From contig DASZUU010000013.1 in the NCBI GenBank assembly GCA_035547425.1, forward strand, positions 74,275 through 138,274: 64,000 nucleotides of DNA, given 5' to 3'. The translations under genes and the position numbers were made by a program. Of the stretch, positions 58,301 to 64,000 are shown in pieces. Origin of the DNA: Alloacidobacterium sp035547425. GTDB taxonomy: Bacteria > Acidobacteriota > Terriglobia > Terriglobales > Acidobacteriaceae. The stretch's first letter is position 1. Every line of letters begins with the position of its first letter. Under the pieces are notes generated by a model. It made no database searches. It was not told the origin of the DNA and saw nothing but the letters and a program-made list of their open reading frames with translations.

Positions 58301-60784
58301 GTGCGATTGCGCGTGTCTGTGCTGGCGATGTTTCTGGTTTTCACCTTGCGGTTAATCGCTGAAACCGGAGAGGCGGCGTGGTTGCGCTATGCCCGGGTAG
58401 AGAGCGCGTCGTCGTATGCTGCGCTGCCTGCGGGTGTCATCGTGCTCGACAACGGCCCGTTGGCAAAAAGCGCGGCCAGCGAGTTGCGGCGGGGCGTTTC
58501 CGGCATGCTGGGGCGTGAAGTCGGCGCAGAGCCGAAGGGCGACGCATTTGTCATGGGCACGGTTACAGAAGTGCGGCGGCGGTTTCCTGAGCTTCCGCCT
58601 GTAGATGTCGGCGGCGAGGGGTTTTGGCTGAAAGCGCTGCGGCATCGCGGCCACAGCTATGTGGTGATTGCCGGGGCGGATGAGCGCGGCATTCTATATG
58701 GAACTTTCGCGCTGCTTCGCCGCGTGGCGCAGCAGCAGAGCCTTGCTGATCTCGATAACAGGGAGACGCCGGCGGCTCCGATTCGCTGGGTGGATGAGTG
58801 GGACAATCCGGACGGCTCGATTGAGCGCGGTTATGCGGGGCGCTCGATCTTTTTTGATGGCGGCCATGTGCGCGGGAACCTGACGCGGGCGGGCGAGTAT
58901 GCGCGTCTGCTGGCTTCGATGGGCATCAACGGCTGCAATGTGAACAACGTGAATGCCGCGCCGGACACGCTGAGCAGCGTGTCATTGAAGGAGCTGGCGC
59001 GTATTGCCGATGCGTTTCGTCCGTGGGGCGTGCGCATGGCGCTCTCGGTGAATATTGCCAGTCCGCAGACGGTGGGGAAGCTCGATACTTTTGATCCGCT
59101 GGATTCGCGGGTACAGGCATGGTGGAAGGCGAAGGCGGAGGAAATCTACAGGCTGATTCCCGACTTTGCCGGATTTACGGTGAAGGCAGATTCGGAGGGG
59201 CAGGTGGGGCCTTCGAGTTACGGGCGCACTCCGGCAGATGCGGCGAATACGCTGGCGCGGGCGCTGAAGCCGCATGGCGGCGTGGTGCTGTATCGCGCGT
59301 TTGTGTACAACCACCATCTTGACTGGCGCGATCCGAAGGCCGATCGCGCGCGGGCGGCGTATGACATTTTTCATCCGCTGGATGGGAAGTTTGAGGACAA
59401 CGTGGTGCTGCAGATCAAGCACGGGCCGATTGATTTTCAGGCGCGGGAGCCGGTTTCTCCGCTGCTGGGCGTGCTGGAGCACACCAACGAAGCAATGGAA
59501 GTGCAGGTGACGCAGGAGTACACGGGTCAGCAGCGGCATCTCTGTTTTCTGGTTCCGATGTGGAAGGGCGTGCTGGATTTTGACCTGCATGCGCGGGGCG
59601 CGGGCACACCGGTAAAGGAGCTGATTGCGGGCCGGACTTTTCATCGTCCGCTGGGCGGCATGGTGGCTGTGGCCAATGTGGGGCTGGATGCAAACTGGCT
59701 GGCGCATCCGCTGGCGATGGCGAACCTGTACGGCTTTGGACGGCTGGCGTGGAATCCTGACCTGACGCCGGAGGCGATTGCCGAGGAGTGGACGCGGCTG
59801 ACGTTCGGCAACGATCCGCTGGTGGTGCGGACGATCACCGCGATGCAGCTGGATTCCTGGCACATCTATGAGAGCTATACCGGGCCGCTGGGGGCGGGCA
59901 CGATGACGGATATTATCGGCGTGCATTATGGGCCGGGGATTGAGTCGTCGGAGCGGAACGGGTGGGGGCAGTGGCATCGCGCTGATCATGAAGGCATTGG
60001 CATGGACCGCACGGTGGCGACGGGGACTGGCTATATCGGGCAATACCATGAGCCGGTGGCGGCGATGTATGAGTCGCTGGCGAGCTGTCCGGATGCGCTG
60101 CTGCTGTTTATGCACCATGTTCCGTATACGCACCGGCTGCACGATGGGAAGACGGTGATCCAGTACATTTACGACTCGCATTATGAGGGCGCGGAGGCCG
60201 CGGCGGGCCTGGTGGCGCAGTGGGAGACGCTGAAGGGGCGCGTGGATGATGAGCGCTATGAGGAGACGCTGCGGCGACTGCGGTATCAGGCAGGGCATGC
60301 GATTGTGTGGCGTGACGCGATCTGCGAGTGGTTTCTGAAGACTTCGGGGATTCCGGATGACAAGGGGCGGGCGGGGCATCATCCGGGTCGGGTAGAGGCG
60401 GAGTCGATGCGGCTGGATGGGTATCGGGTGGTGGATGTGACGCCGTGGGAGACGGCTTCGGGCGGCAAGGCTGCGGCTTGTGATCGCGCGGCAGGGTGCT
60501 CGGCGGAATTTACGTTCCGGGGGCGAGCGGGGAGGTATCGGCTGGCGACGCAGTATTTCGATACGGACAACGGAGCGGCGCGTTTTCGGCTGCTGGTGAA
60601 TGGCGTGCAGGTGGATGCGTGGTCAGCGGATGACTCGCTGCCATCGGCGAAGATGAATGGGCACACCAGCACGCGCAGGGTGACGGCGGTGGTGCTGAAG
60701 GGCGGGGATGTGGTGCGGGTGGAGGGGATTTCGGATGGCGGGGATGCGGCAGGGCTGGATTATGTGGAGGTGATTCCTAATTGA
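58301..60784 (+). CDS. Alpha-glucuronidase, glycoside hydrolase family 67
   Basis: An 827-aa enzyme that removes 4-O-methyl-glucuronic acid from xylo-oligosaccharides. GH67 features: N-terminal domain, then a TIM barrel with the general-acid Glu in FTVKADSEGQVGPSSYGR, the paired acids in KHGPIDFQAREP and QVTQEYTGQ, and EWDNPDGSIERGYAGRSIFF. The C-terminal 130 residues (RVEAESMRLDGYRVVDV... RYRLATQYFDTDNGAARF... GLDYVEVIPN) look like a CBM6/35-type beta-sandwich. GTG at 58301 has GGAGG six nt upstream and gives a signal-like start (MRLRVSVLAMFLVFTLRL), so export is likely. Confidence 0.93.
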   Translation: MRLRVSVLAMFLVFTLRLIAETGEAAWLRYARVESASSYAALPAGVIVLDNGPLAKSAASELRRGVSGMLGREVGAEPKGDAFVMGTVTEVRRRFPELPPVDVGGEGFWLKALRHRGHSYVVIAGADERGILYGTFALLRRVAQQQSLADLDNRETPAAPIRWVDEWDNPDGSIERGYAGRSIFFDGGHVRGNLTRAGEYARLLASMGINGCNVNNVNAAPDTLSSVSLKELARIADAFRPWGVRMALSVNIASPQTVGKLDTFDPLDSRVQAWWKAKAEEIYRLIPDFAGFTVKADSEGQVGPSSYGRTPADAANTLARALKPHGGVVLYRAFVYNHHLDWRDPKADRARAAYDIFHPLDGKFEDNVVLQIKHGPIDFQAREPVSPLLGVLEHTNEAMEVQVTQEYTGQQRHLCFLVPMWKGVLDFDLHARGAGTPVKELIAGRTFHRPLGGMVAVANVGLDANWLAHPLAMANLYGFGRLAWNPDLTPEAIAEEWTRLTFGNDPLVVRTITAMQLDSWHIYESYTGPLGAGTMTDIIGVHYGPGIESSERNGWGQWHRADHEGIGMDRTVATGTGYIGQYHEPVAAMYESLASCPDALLLFMHHVPYTHRLHDGKTVIQYIYDSHYEGAEAAAGLVAQWETLKGRVDDERYEETLRRLRYQAGHAIVWRDAICEWFLKTSGIPDDKGRAGHHPGRVEAESMRLDGYRVVDVTPWETASGGKAAACDRAAGCSAEFTFRGRAGRYRLATQYFDTDNGAARFRLLVNGVQVDAWSADDSLPSAKMNGHTSTRRVTAVVLKGGDVVRVEGISDGGDAAGLDYVEVIPN

Positions 60785-60790
60785 GTGATT

Positions 60791-61165
60791 TCAGCCAGCC
60801 ACCGCTGTTTTTTTTGAGGTAAGACGAGTGCCGGCGCGAGGTTTCGTGTGATGCACTGCTTTTCCTGCAGGGAAAACAGTGATATTTGTTTCGAGGCGCA
60901 GACGATCGGCATAGCGCAACAGTTTTTCTATGCTCACCTGGGAGATTCTTCCATGCAGCAGGTTGCTGACGGAAGGCTGATATTCATCGAGGATGTCGAC
61001 CAGTTGAGACTGTGTATATCCCTGAGAACGAATGTTTTCCAGAATGGCGGAGAGTAGTTCGGCTTTCACTTTCAAGGCGCTGGCTTCAGAGGCGGAAAAA
61101 CCCAGAGCATCGAAAATATTTCCTGTAATTCTGTATGCCGGTTTATTGGCGCTGTTGCTTTTCAT
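60791..61165 (-). CDS. XRE/HTH_37-type antitoxin
   Basis: A 124-aa DNA-binding protein. The HTH is at about 50-90: GYTQSQLVDILDEYQPSVSNLLHGRISQVSIEKLLRYADRL. The N-terminal NIFDALGFSASEASALKVKAELL is typical of HigA-like antitoxins paired with Gp49-like toxins. The tail is basic. Its start overlaps the toxin gene by 23 bp. Likely represses its own operon. Confidence 0.9.
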   Translation of the reverse strand: MKSNSANKPAYRITGNIFDALGFSASEASALKVKAELLSAILENIRSQGYTQSQLVDILDEYQPSVSNLLHGRISQVSIEKLLRYADRLRLETNITVFPAGKAVHHTKPRAGTRLTSKKTAVAG

Positions 61166-61598
61166 GCTGTTTTTGCTCCTGCAATCTTTGTCTCACCAGT
61201 TTCAAACGCTGGCGTGCAATTTCGATATCGCGTCTATCTGTCTTACGGCTGTCTTTCTCGAAGCAGTGCAGAACGTGGATGATATTTCCCACCTTGGATA
61301 GGTAAATGGCGCGATACCATGTTCGTTCGTCGGCATCTTTCAACTCATAAACGCCCGATCCAATAGAGCTCATGCTGCGCGTGTCGCAAGCCGGTTCCTG
61401 GCCTAGTTGCAGCTGACGAAGCGCGAAGCCAAGCGTGCGTTTGATCTCATCCGGAAAGCCGGACAGGATTTCCAGCGAATTTCCTTCAAAGTGAATTTCG
61501 GCAACCGGTCGATCTGTTCGATGAAATGACGCGGTCAAGCGCTTCCGCTCCAGTTGGATTATACAAAATTTATTATAAAACAAGATGCGGTCGGGCAA
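61143..61598 (-). CDS. HigB/Gp49-like (RelE superfamily) toxin
   Basis: A toxin of the phage-derived Gp49-like family, probable translation-dependent mRNA interferase. Core: ILSGFPDEIKRTLGFALRQLQLGQEP, GVYELKDADERTWYRAIYL, VGNIIHVLHCFEKDSRKTDRRDIEIARQRL. The frame is 151 aa, but the first 20 residues are not family-like, so a downstream start at codon 21 (TTG, TASFHRTDRPV) is plausible. Gene order toxin then antitoxin is that of higBA. Confidence 0.88.
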   Translation of the reverse strand: MPDRILFYNKFCIIQLERKRLTASFHRTDRPVAEIHFEGNSLEILSGFPDEIKRTLGFALRQLQLGQEPACDTRSMSSIGSGVYELKDADERTWYRAIYLSKVGNIIHVLHCFEKDSRKTDRRDIEIARQRLKLVRQRLQEQKQHEKQQRQ

Positions 61599-61932
61599 AC
61601 CCTGTAAAGCCTGATGATTTAGGAAAATCGAACGTATGCTGCCGTCTGCTTAGATAACCATAACCCTTGAAACCGAATCCCGCCTTGACATAATCCATTC
61701 CATGCTGAAAAGCTATCGGTCAGGACCTTTCCGTCAACTTTGGCCTGTATTCATGCGCCTGAAACATGGCCGCGGCGTCACAGGCGGGCGGATTCCGGGC
61801 CTGTGTTCCTGAAGGAAAACTGCAGCCGTCTTCTATAAACGAGACGCTGGCGCTGCCCAAAATCCCTTCCGCGGATACAAACTATTCGTCTCTGTCAGGG
61901 CGGTAAAGCTCTGCAGTGAAAAGGATTGCACG
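61599..61932. other. Intergenic region upstream of yajC-secD-secF
   Basis: 334 bp without a gene. Two adjacent hairpins: CACAGGC / GCCTGTG (61779-61805) and TTCC-TGAA-GGAA (61806-61817). A TTGACA is at 61685-61690 but no convincing -10 follows at 17 bp. It is likely the promoter and leader of the Sec operon. Confidence 0.5.
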
Positions 61933-62241
61933 TTGAACGCAACATTGCTGCTTGCCGGCGCACTTCCTCCGGGCCTGGTTTCGTTTCTGCCCTTTGTCGT
62001 CATTATTGCTGTTTTCTACCTGCTGCTGATCCGTCCGAACCAGAACAAGCAGAAGCAGTGGCAGCAGATGCTCAGTAATTTGAAGCCGGGCGACAAGGTT
62101 ACGACGACGGGTGGAATCCGCGGCGTCATTATGTCAATCAAGGACGACGCCATCCAGTTGCGGGTGCCGCCGGACAACATCAAGCTGGAAGTGGTCAAGA
62201 GCGCCATCGCTTCCGTAACCACGGACGAGGCCGCAAAATAG
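61933..62241 (+). CDS. yajC: Preprotein translocase subunit YajC
   Basis: A 102-aa accessory protein of the SecDF complex. One membrane helix (LVSFLPFVVIIAVFYLLLIRP) followed by the conserved NKQKQWQQMLSNLKPGDKVTTTGGIRG. TTG start at 61933 with AAGGA seven nt upstream. First gene of yajC-secD-secF. Confidence 0.95.
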   Translation: MNATLLLAGALPPGLVSFLPFVVIIAVFYLLLIRPNQNKQKQWQQMLSNLKPGDKVTTTGGIRGVIMSIKDDAIQLRVPPDNIKLEVVKSAIASVTTDEAAK

Positions 62242-62265
62242 CCTCCGCACTCGATTTGAAATCCC

Positions 62266-63882
62266 ATGCGTAAGAATCTCACTCAAAAAACTATTCTGAT
62301 CCTTGCCGTACTTCTTGTTTTTGTCTTCGGCATTTTCGGTATTCCTAAAGGCGTCACCGGCACGGCCTTGAAGCAGGCGCTGCTTAACCGCATCCAGCTT
62401 GGCCTGGACCTGAAGGGCGGCACGCACCTGATTCTGCAGGTGATGACGGATGAAGCCGTGAATGCGCAGACGACAAATGACGCTGCCCACATCCAGACCG
62501 ATCTGCAGCAGGACGGGATCACCGTAGGCTCGGTGATGCCGGATAGCTCGCACCCGGACACGATCATAATCAACGGCGCTCCGGCAGATCGCTCCGGCGA
62601 TATCCGTTCCGTGCTGAACCAGCGCTACAGCGCGCAGTATGACATCAGCTCGGGAGCAAACAATACCTACACGCTGGCGATGAAGCCGACGGCGATTGCC
62701 GAGCTCAAAAAGCGTACAGTCGAGCAGACGCGCGAAGTGATTACGCAGCGCGTAAACTCGCTGGGCGTAAGCGAGCCGGTGATCGAGGAATACAACCTGG
62801 GCAGCGACCAGATTCTGGTTGAGTTGCCGGGTGTGGACGATCCGGCGCGCGTGAAGGATGTGATTCAATCGACGGCGCGGCTCGAGTTGCATCTTGTCCA
62901 GGGCGGCCCGTGGGCGGATGAGCAGTCCGCTCTCCAGGCGCTTGGCGGCTCGGTTCCCTATGATTCACTGCTACTGAAGACTGCTCCTGGCGCTTCAGCG
63001 CAGGGCAGCGGCGAGCAGTATTACCAGATCAAGCGGGCGGCGGAAGTCGGCGGCACGGACATCCGCGATGCGCAGCCTTCGCGCAACCAGAACACCAATG
63101 AGCCGGAAGTCGTCTTTTACCTGACGACCTCGGCGGGCAACCACTTCGCCGACTTTACTACGGCAAACAAGGGCAAGGCGCTCTGCGTGGTCCTTGATAA
63201 CAAAATTTACGAAGTTGCCAATATTCATGACACGATCCGCGATCAGGGAACGATCTCGGGCGGCGGCATCACCGAACAGCAGGCCAAGGACCTCTCGATG
63301 CTGCTGCGCACGGGCGCGTTGCCGGCTTCGATCCATTACCTGCAGGAAAGCACGGTTGGCCCGTCGCTGGGTGCTGACTCGATCCGCCACGGGGTGATGG
63401 CGGCGGTAGTCGGCATGCTGGCGGTGATGGCCTTCATGCTGGTCTACTATCGCGGCGCGGGCATCAATGCCGATCTGGCGCTGGTACTGAACCTGGTGAT
63501 CCTGCTGGGATTCATGGGCTTTACCGGTGCGGTGCTTACACTGCCGGGAATTGCCGGCGTCATTCTGACGGTCGGTATGGGCGTTGACTCGAACGTGCTG
63601 ATCTTCGAGCGCATCCGCGAAGAGATGCGCGCCGGAAAGTCGGCAGCGGCGGCGGTCGATCAGGGCTTTGCTCATGCGTGGACGACAATTATCGATACGC
63701 ACGTGACGACGATTGTTTCGGCGGCGATCCTGTTTATCTTCGGAACCGGTCCGGTGCGCGGCTTTGCCGTAACCCTGACCTTTGGTCTGTTGGCCAACCT
63801 GTTTACTGCGGTGTTTGTGTCGCGTGTGATTTTCGATGCGCACCTGAACAAGAAGCAGCGCGGCGAGGCAATTTCGATTTAG
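62266..63882 (+). CDS. secD: Protein translocase subunit SecD
   Basis: A 538-aa RND-type membrane protein that uses proton motive force to help Sec export. First helix TILILAVLLVFVFGIFGIP, then LGLDLKGGTHLILQV (D1 motif), the periplasmic P1 domain with TREVITQRVNSLGVSEPVIEEYNLGSDQILVELPGV, and the C-terminal five-helix part with VGPSLGADSIRHGVMAAVVGMLAV, GVILTVGMGVDSNVLIFERIREE and TTIVSAAILFIFGTGPVRGFAVTL. 24 bp after yajC. Confidence 0.97.
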   Translation: MRKNLTQKTILILAVLLVFVFGIFGIPKGVTGTALKQALLNRIQLGLDLKGGTHLILQVMTDEAVNAQTTNDAAHIQTDLQQDGITVGSVMPDSSHPDTIIINGAPADRSGDIRSVLNQRYSAQYDISSGANNTYTLAMKPTAIAELKKRTVEQTREVITQRVNSLGVSEPVIEEYNLGSDQILVELPGVDDPARVKDVIQSTARLELHLVQGGPWADEQSALQALGGSVPYDSLLLKTAPGASAQGSGEQYYQIKRAAEVGGTDIRDAQPSRNQNTNEPEVVFYLTTSAGNHFADFTTANKGKALCVVLDNKIYEVANIHDTIRDQGTISGGGITEQQAKDLSMLLRTGALPASIHYLQESTVGPSLGADSIRHGVMAAVVGMLAVMAFMLVYYRGAGINADLALVLNLVILLGFMGFTGAVLTLPGIAGVILTVGMGVDSNVLIFERIREEMRAGKSAAAAVDQGFAHAWTTIIDTHVTTIVSAAILFIFGTGPVRGFAVTLTFGLLANLFTAVFVSRVIFDAHLNKKQRGEAISI

Positions 63883-63929
63883 AACTGCAGCTGGAAGCTG
63901 GCCGGTTCTCAGCTAATTGAGGGAAATCC

Positions 63930-64000
63930 GTGGAACTGTTTCATGATGTAAAAATCGACTGGCTGGGGAAGAAGTGGTACTTCCTCGGCTTCTCACTCAT
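63930..64000 (+). CDS. secF: Protein translocase subunit SecF, N-terminal fragment
   Basis: GTG at 63930 with GAGGGA upstream opens a frame MELFHDVKIDWLGKKWYFLG, typical of SecF before its first helix. The gene runs off the window end after 23 codons. 47 bp after secD. Confidence 0.85.
   Translation, partial: MELFHDVKIDWLGKKWYFLGFSL

Noticed and set aside
58982..60382. 466-residue open frame on the minus strand
   Set aside because: Antisense to the GH67 gene; Arg/His/Pro-rich product typical of a shadow frame in GC-rich DNA.
61620..61932. Structured RNA such as SRP RNA or 6S RNA before yajC
   Set aside because: No SRP tetraloop/AGGAGCAGC-type core and no 6S bubble; only two short hairpins.
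62995..63843. 282-residue open frame on the minus strand
   Set aside because: Antisense to secD, very rich in Arg, His and Gln, no family.
1..64000. tRNA genes, rRNA, CRISPR arrays, IS elements or prophage
   Set aside because: None found on reading the intergenic regions of both strands: no tRNA-like cloverleaf with CCA-end context, no regularly spaced identical repeats and no transposase or phage structural gene.

Overview
The window reads as a chromosomal segment of an acidobacterium, most likely class Terriglobia (Acidobacteriaceae type). The support is indirect: three TonB-dependent receptors that carry a carboxypeptidase-regulatory-like domain in front of the plug, Tat-exported Gfo/Idh and TIM-barrel sugar enzymes, full LPS machinery (LptD, a Kdo hydroxylase), moderately high GC and many secreted lipoproteins. 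I see no rRNA, tRNA, CRISPR array, insertion sequence or prophage. Species-level identity cannot be read from the sequence.

Layout. 0-5.2 kb: an ATP-dependent DNA ligase and a large TonB-dependent receptor, both on the minus strand. 5.5-10 kb: a four-gene minus-strand operon (TIM-barrel protein, Gfo/Idh oxidoreductase, SsuD-like FMNH2-dependent sulfonate monooxygenase, ACS-type MFS transporter). This is the most interesting metabolic unit and may desulfonate a sulfonated sugar. 10.4-17.9 kb: a quinone-oxidoreductase-like dehydrogenase divergent from an ArsR regulator, then ruvA, a Kdo hydroxylase, folP, a PBP4-type dacB and thiE. 18.3-21.5 kb: soluble transhydrogenase, ROK protein and SDR. 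21.5-27.6 kb: an RDD protein divergent from an outer-membrane biogenesis cluster (lptD, a DsbA-like lipoprotein, a SurA/PrsA-like lipoprotein). 27.7-32.6 kb: a Gfo/Idh protein, a pair of lipoproteins of which one is a papain-like protease, a small membrane protein and an M1 peptidase.

32.8-39.1 kb: a decayed gcr-type gene, an ArsR/SRPBCC/membrane-protein operon, an outer-membrane barrel, and a TetR gene divergent from azoR-doxX with clear operator repeats. 39.5-42.2 kb: a KaiC-like double ATPase overlapping a histidine kinase with a pseudo-receiver N-terminus. 42.2-47 kb: tgt, a VapBC module, a DUF1684 gene with a frameshifted signal peptide, and an accD-cobO-rlmH operon. 47.2-54.8 kb: two more TonB receptors around nadD-rsfS and folK. 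54.9-60.8 kb: aldehyde dehydrogenase, SRPBCC and AraC genes, and a GH67 alpha-glucuronidase. 60.8-64 kb: a HigBA-like toxin-antitoxin pair and yajC-secD-secF (secF is cut by the window end).

Intergenic DNA carries two recurring element families: a GTCATCCTGAGCGAAG-type repeat and an AT-rich element built from ATTCTGTA and TTATTTTCAA blocks (near 18.0 and 56.5 kb). Operators with visible symmetry precede the TetR, ArsR and VapB genes. Comparisons with named proteins (E. coli SsuD, LptD, cyanobacterial KaiC) are from memory and were not aligned by software.
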